The notes under the pieces were generated by a model. That model did no database searches. It saw nothing but the letters and a program-made list of their open reading frames with translations, and was not told the origin of the DNA. A program made the position numbers and the translations under genes. From Brachycybe producta (taxonomy: Eukaryota > Arthropoda > Diplopoda > Playtdesmida > Andrognathidae), in contig JAUPFP010000004.1 in assembly GCA_036925085.1 (NCBI GenBank), forward strand, positions 1,874,001-1,938,000: 64,000 nucleotides of DNA. Direction: 5' to 3'. Shown one piece after another: positions 35,870 to 46,745 of this stretch (the first letter of the stretch is position 1; every line of letters starts with the position of its first letter).

Positions 35870-36105
35870 TTAAACAAAAAAAAACATGTTTTTTGTGATA
35901 CTCGCTTTTATTAAAAAGGTCTAAAAAGTAAGAAAAAACAAGATGTAATCCCCTCTTGTCTTGTTGGTGTAGTGGTTAGTGTCTCAGGCTCTCAATCCGT
36001 GGTAATGTTGTTCAATCCCTTGCAATGTGAATTATTTTCAAATACTTCAGAAAGTGGTGGACAAACAACAAATTATGAAGTTAAATAAAAACGAGTAATA
36101 AGAAA
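35870..36105 (+). mobile_element. Short copy of the TACTCGCTTTTAT-ended element
   Basis: TACTCGCTTTTATT at 35,899-35,912 and AATAAAAACGAGTA at 36,084-36,097 are near-complementary. Between them is TTGTTGGTGTAGTGGTTAGT, tRNA-A-box-like. The copy at 41.53-41.76 kb shares this layout in the same orientation, and the one at 28.6 kb is inverted. Confidence 0.65.
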
Positions 36106-37189
36106 TTTGGCTTTCGAAAGGGAGAGTGTAGTGCCCCATTGTCAATAACTGCGGGGGCGCCCATGACGACCATGAGTATAAACAAGGTTTAGGTTCACTT
36201 TAAAAACATTGTCTGAACGTTTTGCAAATTCAGCAATACTTTAGTAAATTAGTGATACAGTAGACATCAAATACGATAAACAATGGTTAAGGATTCGTTT
36301 AGATTTATCACTTAATCAGCGTTTTAGATCTTAAATCCAGTAATTGAAGCTTTGTCACAAACGACTAATTCGCCCATCACACAGGTAGGATTCAATTGAC
36401 AAGATGCACCAAATACACAATCGATTCTTGCATTGAAAAGCTAGGATTGACAAGCCAGAATTTGATCGTCTGTACCCTGCTGCTTAAGTGTTGGAATCTG
36501 TTCAATTTGGCCAACTCTTTTGAGATGCAACTTTGACTATAATATTATGTAGGCCTACTCTTATTACTGGTATCCACCATGGGTATAATTTCCATGAGTA
36601 CTCATATGCATACACATTTTTGGATAAGCATGAAATGTAATGGTTCCCAATGAATGTCCTTTTTTTTCTGTCTGGACTAATATATTTCTACGTGGAACGC
36701 GTAACTGATAAAGCGTTCAAGTGCATCCATATAAACGAACAGTGGAAATGACACGAGAGCACATCAACAATAACATGTTCTAGAACACGTGTCGAAATAC
36801 CTAAATGTTGTATTTTTTTACCATACACTGTGTATATGACACAAGAAACAATTTGGTGGTTTGATGGTTTTTTTTTTACAAGTGCACTCACTCTATTGGA
36901 ATGATGATGAGCATGACCTTTTATTCATAAATAAAACACGATTGTATAATGAATGGAAGGCAGCACACTTAGATCTATTGGGCATTCTTAATGATGAGCA
37001 TGAAATCGAAGCTGATTTGGGGAAGGTTTTACATAATATTACAATTTACATGTGCAGCTATGTTATTATACAGTTCTCATTATGAATTGTTGATGTAAAG
37101 ATACGGGCTCGTATATTTAAGTTTTTGTGTTTTCTATAGAATTTACATACTATTTTTAAGAAATCTTCATGTTCGGAATTTGAATTTGA

Positions 37190-37840
37190 AGCTTATTAAA
37201 AGGATCTTGTCGAGCTAAGTACAAATATGCAAAAATAAAATGGCAGAAACACCAAAATCGCGTGCAAAAGTTAGAATTTACTCATACATTGAGGTTTATG
37301 GCATTTCATTGAAAAAGCTTTTATGTCCATTCTACATGTATATGGGTGAGAGTAGGCTAAGCTGGGCTTAATCTGGGTTAGAATAACTTTGTTGAAGGGG
37401 GAATGTTCATGTTGAAATTGAAGGCAAAGTTGAAATTGATGTTGCAGTTAAAGTTGAAGTTGAATTTAAAGTTGTAGTTGGAACTGAATTTGAAGTTGAA
37501 TTTAAAGTTGCAGTTGAAGCTGAAGTTGAATTTGAAATTAAATTAAAAGTTGCAGTTAAAGTTGAAGTTAAATTAAAAGTTGCAGTTAAAGTTGAAGTTG
37601 AATTTAAAGTTGCAGTTAAAATTGAAGTTGAACGGACTGGGGTTTGTCAAAAAATTATTTGATTTGCTTAGTCCCCATGCATGTTAAAACAGCAACATAA
37701 AACTTTTGAAAAAACCATACAGCTTCCATGTAAATTCTAACTTTTACACGCGTTTCTTTGCACGTTTTTGATGTTTTTCTGCCTGAAAACAAAAATTGCA
37801 TATTCGTACTCATCTCAACAACACCTTTCCAACTAGCTGT
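37190..37840. mobile_element. Foldback element with a minisatellite between ~130-bp arms
   Basis: The left arm (about 37,195-37,335) includes ATATGCAAAAATAAAATGGC, AGAAACACCAAAATCGCGTG and CAAAAGTTAGAATTTAC. The right arm (about 37,665-37,830) is the imperfect complement (GTAAATTCTAACTTTTACAC, GCGTTTCTTTGCACGTTTTT, GATGTTTTTCTGCC, AATTGCATATTCGTACTC). The centre (37,395-37,640) is a degenerate 6/12/18-bp tandem repeat of GTTGAAGTTGAATTTAAAGT type. Its periods are multiples of three, so a frame stays open by repetition, but no start, partner exon or conserved domain supports a protein. Confidence 0.7.
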
Positions 37841-38995
37841 AGTTTATTTAAATTATTGAGGGTGCTGATATACTAGAATTTTAGGATAGCATATTTTGAA
37901 ACTTTAGTGACAACTTTTTACAAAAGAAATGATGGTTTTGTCTTTTTGAAGTAGGCCCTTGTAGTCAAGTGTGAGTTGAATCGAAGGGGTTATATAGTTC
38001 TTGACTCTAAATATCATCTTATGTCTGAAGAAAACAGAAATAAATTTCAGTTCAATGTCCATAAAAGTAATGATAATATCTCTCAAGTAGATCTTGAAAT
38101 GTTGTATATGGTTTTGCTTCATAAAATTATGTGTTCCACCCAAAGTTTATGAACTCTTTGCACAAACACATACAAAACCTTTTCTTTTTCTATATAACTA
38201 CCTGTTATTGTTGTTTGGCTTCCGATTTTTATAAAATTGGGGTTAATTTTCCGTGAAGTTGTTGCTTCTACATAAAGAAGAATTGACTCAATCCCTTTAT
38301 ACATATTCAAAAAAAAAAAATAAAAATGGTGGACAATTATTATATATCTCAAGTTTTGCATTTCTGTCATTGTTTCCTTATATTTTAAGACCGAGGGTTT
38401 TTTTGGCAGCACGTTTTTATCTTTACATACTTTAGAAATAATTGTAGATATGACCATAATTTTTTTCTTCAGTTTTTTTTTTCTAAGAGGACCAACGAGT
38501 GATTTTTATTCAAATGTGCTGCTATTAAGACAAATCGACGCCATCTTGAACTCAAATAACTGAAAAAATATGATCATCATATGTTGACTTTTGAAATAGT
38601 TGACAATCATATTGAAATTTCAATAAAAATAATACTTGAGGTTGTCAAGATTTAAATGTGTTTCTTTAGAGCTGTAATATAGCTAAATTTGTACTCAAGA
38701 CAAGATTAAAACTGGCGTCCTGTTTGCGGACCTGAGCTTTTTTGACCTGAGGCAGATGCTTCGCTTGCCTTGTAATATTTAAGGCTCGTTTTTCTTGAGG
38801 TCTTTGTAAAAGGCCCTCAAATAGGTCTTTTTAAATATATATCATGCAGTGTGAATCAATAGTTATTGGTCAATTGACATTAAAGTATCATTCAGAAAGG
38901 AAATTGTCAAACGAATTTCATTGCTCATTTCCGTTATGCAAATGAATTTATCCTTGAAAGATTAAAAAGATTAAAAGTGTTAATGCTCTGTTACA

Positions 38996-38996
<1 letters not shown>

Positions 38997-39075
<79 letters not shown>
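38997..39075. repeat. (TTA)n microsatellite
   Basis: About 26 TTA units with one interruption. Confidence 0.95.
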
Positions 39076-39079
<4 letters not shown>

Positions 39080-39399
39080 AAATATCTTAAAATGTTAACA
39101 ACCCACTCATAAGTTTATAGAACTATCTCTTAATAAGAGAAGAACTTATAATATTTTATTCATTTTAAATTAAAAAAAAATTGCTAATTAAGTTTTTGAC
39201 GTAAAGTGCTTTAGTAATTATTGGGCTAATTGGATGCTGTTTCTTAATGCAGTTTTTTTAAACATATTGAGCAAATATGTTTTTATATATCAGCAACATT
39301 ATGCAAAGCAACCTAAAAAAACCGAATAAATACGGATTAACATTGTGCAATTTTATTAGTTTGGGAGTTTTTTTTTTACACATTTTAATTGAAAATATG

Positions 39400-39850
39400 A
39401 TATTTTATGAACAGCTGATTCTTCAACGCTCGTCGTGCATTCTGCATTTCAGAAGCAACCCAAACGAGAAGTTGAAAGTGTATTAGAAACTAGAATGGTA
39501 GCTGAATCACTTAATAGTATTTTCTTCTTGATATCTTTCAAAATAAACTTGTTATAGTGACTATAGTCAAAATTAAAAAAATTTCTCTGCAAGGCTTCTT
39601 CTGACTTAAAGATGGGGTCATTTTCAAACTGCCGTTTGTCGCCAAAAACTGACCACTCGAGTCGACTTTTTTGCAATTCACTCAACAACACTAAGACCAC
39701 TTTCTCCAACTGTTGCAGTCGACTCGAGTGGTCAGCTTTGGCGACAAGTCAGCCAGCCAGCCAAGTCATCAAGCCGACTACATTTTACAGTCAAATTCGA
39801 CCACCAAAAGTAGTTCTTGTGAAATGGGTATTATTTAGGTTACGTTGTTT
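39400..39850. repeat. FB1 half copy joined to an FB2 foldback copy
   Basis: FB1 starts at TTTTATGAACAGCTGATTC, continues with GAAACTAGAATGGTAGCTGA and TTGATATCTTTCAAAATAAA, and reaches GGGTCATTTTCAAACTG. There it meets an FB2 element whose arms GTCGCCAAAAACTGACCACT + CGAGTCGACT (39,638-39,667) and AGTCGACTCGAGTGGTCAGC + TTTGGCGAC (39,717-39,745) are near-perfect complements. The right FB1 arm is absent, consistent with insertion plus loss. Confidence 0.65.
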
Positions 39851-40190
39851 AAGTCTTTCATTTGAGGCCTATGGACCACTAGTTTGAATGATGTTGGTAC
39901 CACACAGGAAACAAAATAACATAAAAGCATTGAGATTTGTAAAGTTTCTAATAATACAATTATTTAGTGCTTTTTTTTCAAAATTTATGAATGGAGGAGG
40001 AGGAGAAGGAAAGAAAGAACAAAAAAAGAAGAGAGAATTAAAAAAACATCTTTTTATTATATAGCATCCTTTTTTTTTCTTCATATCACAAGATATGTAA
40101 TATAATAACAATGATGATGATGATTATAATGATGGGAAAAAAGAGAATAGCCATCCATTATAATTTTTTTTTCTTATATCTTCTTCTTCT

Positions 40191-40319
40191 TCAAGTTCTT
40201 ATGGTTATTTTGTGTGTATACGCTTGGAATCCTCTTTTGTGAGGACCACTTCCGGCGCGCGTGCCATAGCAATTGGTGGGGCACACGCCGAAATGCATTC
40301 GGGCATGCAGATTGGCCAG
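40191..40319 (-). CDS. Candidate CpG-rich exon, unidentified
   Basis: On the minus strand a pyrimidine tract CTCTCTCTCTCTCCCGGCAG makes a good acceptor at 40,320. The following frame reads LANLHARMHFGVCPTNCYG, TRAGSGPHKRGFQAYTHK, ITIRT and stops at 40,191 (42 codons). The block is CpG-rich in AT-rich surroundings. All three minus frames stay open over most of it, so the frame choice is weak, and a small CpG island or regulatory element is possible. A (GAG)n run lies nearby at 40,509-40,532. Confidence 0.3.
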   Translation of the reverse strand: MANLHARMHFGVCPTNCYGTRAGSGPHKRGFQAYTHKITIRT

Positions 40320-41524
40320 CTGCCGGGAGAGAGAGAGAGGCTCGTGCCCGTGACCGCTCTTTAAGACGTTTAGTTGGAAGAAAAAACTGGTGAAGTGAAA
40401 CCGGATTTTTTTTTATATATATATTCACTTCTTAACCTCTTTTATCCGAACTTCTTTTAGCTAAACCATAAGCATAGAAATACTTTATAATACAAAAAAA
40501 CGTATAGAGGAGGAGGAGGAGGAGGAGGAGGCGGTGAGGCCAATCGTTTTAAATTATTAGGTATATGATTACCCATCTTACACAGGAAGTCAAATATAAA
40601 AGTCTTTGCACTTTTTTATAGTAAATTAGTTTTTTTTTCCTTAAAAAATGGCATAAAAAATTCAAATTTGGTTATATTCAATAAAAAATTAGAAAACGTT
40701 TTTCTTATATTCTGCAACATCTGCTTGAAATTAAAAAAAAATCTTATAGGTCCTTTGATTTTTTTTACATAGTTTTTACTTTAATTTCTTCTTTATGAGT
40801 AAAAATGGTAGGGTGAATGGATACACTTGATGAATTCTGAATTTCCATCCTGGTTTTTCAATGCCAAAATTGATTGTGTATTCTTGCATCACCCTTAGAT
40901 GAAGCTTATGACGTCAAAGGAATTAACGAAAAATTTAGGATTGTTCATTTTGTCTTCTAAAAAAAATTAATAACAAAATGTTTTCAATAATTTAAACAAA
41001 AGGGTTCTTGTATAATCTTTTTATCGGACAAAAATGACAATCGTAAATTTTTTATTAATGCATCTGACATCAAAAGCTTTTTGGATACTTTTCTTGCAAG
41101 ATTCCGTGCAAGTAATAATTTAAATATTGCTGAGAATCTTGCACAGTATCTTGCAAAAAAAAAATGAAAACCAGCATTTTCTGTAAGATGGTGTGCAAGA
41201 AACTACTTTTAGTCTTGCAAGTGTATTTTCACATTGGCAATTGCAATGAATCCAAAGGACACTTTGCAGTGAATCTTGCTTTAAATATTGCCAGTGTGAT
41301 CTCCGCTTAAGGGCGACACAGGTGTATGTGGTGGATTTTGTTAATTCAATCTTATTTTTACTGCCCTTCAGTCTTGATTAGAACAAATGTGCTCGGTCAG
41401 ATTTTCACTTCAATTTTGGGGTTTAATAGGTTGCTGTTTGGTATGGATTGACAAGCATTGCAGCATTTGTTTAAATTGCAAAGCTTTGCAATGATAGGAA
41501 CATGAGCAATTAGTTAAAAAAATA

Positions 41525-41762
41525 ACAAGAAAATTAAACAAAAAAACATCTTTTGTGATACTCACTTTTATAAAAAAAGGTCTAAAAAAATAAGAAAGAA
41601 CAAGACCGTATCCCCTATTGTCTTCTTGGTGTAGTAGTTAGTGTCTCAGACTCAGCCCATGGTAATGTTGGTCTTGCGTTTAATCTCCGTGCAGTCTGGA
41701 TTATTTTCAAATAATTCAGAAGGTGGCATTAGACAAACAAATTATTAAAAGCGAGTAATAAT
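41525..41762 (+). mobile_element. Short copy of the TACTCGCTTTTAT-ended element
   Basis: TACTCACTTTTAT at 41,559-41,571 and TAAAAGCGAGTA at 41,746-41,757 mark the ends. The interior TTCTTGGTGTAGTAGTTAGT and GTGTCTCAGACTCAGCCC corresponds to the 35.9-kb copy. Outer left homology (AAATTAAACAAAAAAACATC) continues beyond the inverted end. Confidence 0.65.
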
Positions 41763-41769
41763 AAAAAAA

Positions 41770-44700
41770 TAGACTCTGCCCAAATCTGTCCAAAGCCAAA
41801 GAAAAATAGAATGGTTTGAATGTTTGTGGCGATTTTGAGTGACAATCCAGAATTTACAAGTCACGATGGACAAGCCAGAATTGAAAGCTGTAGAAATATC
41901 ATGTTTTCTATGGTGTGTTTGTGTCATTATCCCATATGTCATGTACTGGTAGTTTTAGTCATCTTGAAAATATTTGAAATTGAAAGTACTTACAGTAGAT
42001 ATTATTGCATCCTTTTTTTGTACAGTCAGAACTCAGAAGTGAAATACTTGTAGTAGCATGGTCATAAATTGTTACTATCATTTTAATTGTTTCCTCTTAA
42101 GTTTGTGTCATTTAGGAAATTTTGGCTATTTTTAGAATTTCTCATAGCTAATTGCAGAATTGAAATGCCTCATTAAAAAAAGCAAACTTCTACAACTCCA
42201 GATGACAATTGGCATTGCTAACTTGAACAACTGATAATTTTAAAGAATTACTAGGCAGTATGTTACAGCAGTGCACTTGTGTAAGATTGACTGTGTTACA
42301 AACTGGCCTTTTTATGGCAATTTTGGCTACATTTTTTTTTTTTGGGGGGGGGGGGGGGGGGAAGCACAGCATAGTCACAAAGTTGAGCCTTAATGTTGAA
42401 AATATTTTGAATTTGTAAATGTTGGGAAGCTTTTTTGACATTTTTGGGGCCTGAATTTTAAAACCTTCTTGTTAGGACTAATACAACTTCCAAAGATGTC
42501 TTTGAAATAAAGACAATGACACTTCAAGAAATGTAATAATGGTTAAGCTTATTGAAGTGTACATATACAAGATTAGACTTTTTTTTTCTAAAATGAAAGC
42601 TTATCACTAGATAAACCCTAGTAGTAACCTTTATTATAGGTCATAGCTGCTCGGCCTTCAAAGTGAATTGCACCTGAAACAAAAAAAGTTTTTGATTTTG
42701 GAAGTGACTTGTAATTATATAGAGACCACAAACCTAGACTCACGCCATCTGCTTGGATGTATGTGTGCCCCTTCAATAGGCACAAATAATGAATTTCCTG
42801 AAATTGTTATTATCGTTCACCTGCTCTTTTCCTATTTAGTTTGTTCATCTTTCAACGATAAAGGCGAATAACCCAATCTATGATGAAATTTCTTCACTAA
42901 GTATTCGTATAAAACGACCTGTGCATTTTTTTTTCTTTGCTTAATGCTAAAACAATGTTGAGCTTAATGCAAAAAGTAAAACATAGAAGTTCTCGTGAAC
43001 ACTCTGTATAAGACAATACACCTAAATATACACATAAGATTTGTATTTTTTTGCATGCGTTTTGTGTGAAACTACTTATTGACACACCTGACACTTTAAA
43101 GTTGCACTAATTTATAAAATTATAATGAGAGCTTAGTAGTTATACTAATTATTATGTTATATTGGAATGGTGGTACTATACAGAGGGGCCACAAAGTTTT
43201 TATTCATATGATAGTGTCCTCTCTTGTTTTCCAACAAATTTCACATGGATTTGGATCATGTGGTCTTCTTGAAGTCTGGACTCATTGTCCTCCTTGTATA
43301 TTTAACAGTATGTGACAAATTGACAATTCGCTTTGGGGAAGGAGAAATTTCTCAATTCGCCCTAACAAAAGTTGAAGACCTAAACAGCTATCAAGGAATG
43401 GTGTAATAATTTGCAGCAATCAACATGAAAAAAATGTCCAGAATAGCCTGAATAGGATGAAAAATTCAAATTTGTGTGAAGTATTGGTTGGAGCATTTAA
43501 ATACCCACTAACTAGCAATGTATAGGGACTTTGTTGATCACCCAGTAGTTTATCAAAATGTAAATATTTGTCCTAGAAGGTATCCCAGCAACCGTTTTAG
43601 CGTACAATATATTAGGACTTTCCAATCAAAAATTGCTTAATATAAGATAATTAATAATAACCCAATAAAATAATTTCTCAGTGTGCTGTGGTGCAGCTAA
43701 TAAATTCGATTATTAGAAAGATTTATGAATCCCATACGGAAACATGTTTTGAATGCTCAAAATCTATTTTAAGTGAATTTCTTTGTCAAACAACCCTAGG
43801 AAGAATTTAAAATAAATATTAATCTATTAAATAATATTTTCAGTATGGAAAAAATGAGGTTTTACTCATTTATGCAAATGCAGCTTTATAGCCTAAAATG
43901 CACGAAACTGAATAAGAATGTTAAACCACAAAAACATGCTGAGCATTATTTGTTGGTGGTGTAAACGCTGCTTTAAAACAATTGCTGGAAAGATTCTAAA
44001 TTGCAATGAAATTAATTTTTAACTAGAGGTGAAATTGCAATTGTTTTTTATACTACAAAGAAAATGAATAAAAACTAATTATAGGCTACATTTTAATAAA
44101 TTAGATTTTTTTTAAAGTTCATAATTATTCAGTTTCTTGCTTTATATATTAACTATTCAGTTTGTTTATTATTTTAAATGTATTTTTCCATTGTAATCAG
44201 TTTGGGGGGGGGGGGAGGTCAACGCAGAGCCCCCTGTACAATAACCTAATTAAAACTTCTGAAGTTTCATTATTAATTGATATAATCTTTAATTAAGAAG
44301 ATTTCATTTTTTTAAAAAAAGAAAATTGTTAACATATGATCAAAAAATATTTATAAAGGAAAAATTTGAATAGATAGATAATTATTTCACTTTTTTATAA
44401 TTGCGTGTCAAGATGAAAAGCTTGATTAAACACACAATCTTAAATTTATAGAACGAATAATATATTTCGTTATATTAAAAAAGTGTTAATCTTTAATATG
44501 CAAATTTCATTTTGCGTTAGATTAGAGTGACTGACATCTTACCTATATGTTTATCTATCTCTATTAGGGTAAGAATGACCACCACCTTATGTCTGCCACG
44601 TGCCACTTGTATTAACTTAGTGGTTAGAAAAAAAGGGGTGGGGGAGTGATAAGGAGGTGGGTGGTAATGAGGAGGTCAAGAACCTTTGCTTCCATTTGCC

Positions 44701-46240
44701 TCAATGAATTGACTTATTAATCTAATAATTGGACCCATTTCCATGGTCGGGTAATGGTGCAAGTGCTGGTTTTTTTTTCTGGTTGCCCCTTTTTTACAAT
44801 TTGCTTAGGCATTTTTTTTCTTCATGTTTTGGTTTTGGTTTTGGTCTTGTGCCTTCTGAACCGTCAACCTCTCTTTATTTTTTATACCTGAAGCTTACAT
44901 TTTATGGCATTAAAAACAAAAATTGTTCATTGGTAGTTAATTTTTATATTGCAAACTATAGTTCTTCCTGTTTTTTATTCACTTTAAATTTCTTATTGTT
45001 GTTCTTTAAGCCCATTTTTCAGTATTTTTAATAACATTGTTTTTAAAGGCACAAATTAGCCATTGTTTTTACTTCAACTTATAAAATGTTATTGTGTTCT
45101 ATAAAATAAAAATACAATCGGAATTTTTTTTCTGTTCACTTTAAATTTTATCTATATTTTTGACATTATCAATTTATCACTTAGAACAACAACAACAATA
45201 AGAACAACAACAAAAAACCTCCAATGTCCTTTTTTGAAGGAATAGGAATTTTTTTTCGGAGCTTTTTCTTGTGTAAATTAACTTAATAATTGGTTAAATT
45301 GTCAGCAAACAATTTTGAAAAAATGGAAAGAAATATTTTTTGTAAAAGTTGCAGCAACTAATTAACTATCTCTAATAAGTAGAAACTCTTAATAGAAAGA
45401 GACAACCAATAGCTTTTTGTCGAGTTGTAGAAGTGGATATTTTAGTCACATGCTTGTAATATGAGGACATTTATGACAACTTTTCTTTTTTTAAAAAAAA
45501 AGTTGAAGATAGAATCTTGAGTTTTAACTCACAATCACCCTTTTTAACAAGATAAGATGTTATGTAATTGGAAAAGGGGGGTTAGTTTTATATAGAAAAT
45601 GTAAATGATAAGATCTGTAAAAAACAAGTGTCAGCAGAATTGACACCTCAAGTCTTTTGAAGAAGGTTATAACTTATAAATGTTTAAAAACATATAATAA
45701 AATATAACACACTTTTTTGTTTCTTTCTTCGTCTTCTTTTGATAAATTCGAATATAATTTAAGAACAAGTTTAAAGAGATTTGAGAAAGAGAAAAATAAG
45801 TCATTTAACTAATTAGCATAGATGTTTTTTTTTACTTCTTCTAAGAAATACATCTTTTTCTAAGTGCAGTTGATGTAAGAAAATGTAATCTTGTTAATAA
45901 ATCCTTGGCTATTGGTCTGCATTTTATCTGACAACAATAAAAATGTACTCATAGATATTAAGATTTGTCATCTTAAAAAGTGTAAAGAAGATCATCTTAA
46001 ATTTGAAGATTAGTTGGAAGAACGATGGCTTATTTTAATACAGTAAGGATCATCATGTGGTAATATATCGTACAGGGCACAAAGATAATATATGACTTAA
46101 TTACTGAGATATTTTAAATGGCAATCGATCACGATATTAGGGTAATTAATGCAAATTAAGATCATTTTTCATATTTATATTTTTATTTCGTTGTAATGTT
46201 ATTCAGCACCATCAAATGTGATTTTTAGCACGAATTTCTT
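41770..46240. other. AT-rich intergenic sequence, no gene seen
   Basis: No exon is supported. Two G runs (42,344-42,361 and 44,204-44,215) are the only conspicuous items. Open frames of 60-100 codons lack domain or splice support. Confidence 0.55.
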
Positions 46241-46242
46241 AG

Positions 46243-46745
46243 TAGAGACCTACAATAAAGCTCATGGGTCCGTTGGTTGCAAAGGCAGTGGTCACAATTT
46301 TTTCCATAAAGCTCGTGGACCTTATGAGTCTGGTGGGCTTTGTGAACTTCATCGGTTTTTGTGCTTTGTAGGCTTCATGTGCCTGCTGAACTTTTGAAAA
46401 AAGCTTTTTGGGCATGGTGGGCTTTTACCCAAGCATAGGCTTTATGAGCCTGTTTGGCGTCATGAGCTTTGTGAGCCTTATGCGCTTGATTGGCTGGGTT
46501 CATTATAACGTTTTGTGGGCTGGGCCTCAGTATTCTAATATTTTTGCGCATCAAGTTCTGCGCCACTGAGCTTTGCGCCAGAAAAAAAAAACTGGCGCCC
46601 CCTTTTGCGCGCCCTGATTTGTGCGTTTTAAGCGTTGCGCCGGAGTCAGATGCCTTTCTCGCATTCCTCTGGTTACGGCTGTGTTTGTTAGAAACTAGAA
46701 GTGTAAAGAAATCAAGTAAAAGTATTCTTAGTATTTTTTTCAAAA
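46243..46745. repeat. Mosaic of MITE-related, GCGCC-rich and FB1 fragments
   Basis: TAGAGACCTACA at 46,243-46,254 and the GGGCTT/GAGCCT-rich stretch to about 46,520 match the 29.4-kb MITE, without a visible right end. From 46,545, TTGCGC..GCGCC blocks with ACTGGCGCCCCCTT match 57,880-58,075 and, weakly, 38,700-38,830. The stretch ends in an FB1 left arm (TTAGAAACTAGAAGTG). The minus-strand open frame across it is repeat-derived. Confidence 0.55.

Noticed and set aside
37395-37640. Long open frame with a Val-Glu-Val-Glu-Phe-Lys pattern
   Set aside because: Open only because the tandem period is a multiple of three; no start codon or exon structure in that frame.
46375-46743. 122-codon minus-strand frame with repeated AHKAHKA
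   Set aside because: Translation of the MITE-related GCTT/GCCT repeat, not a protein.
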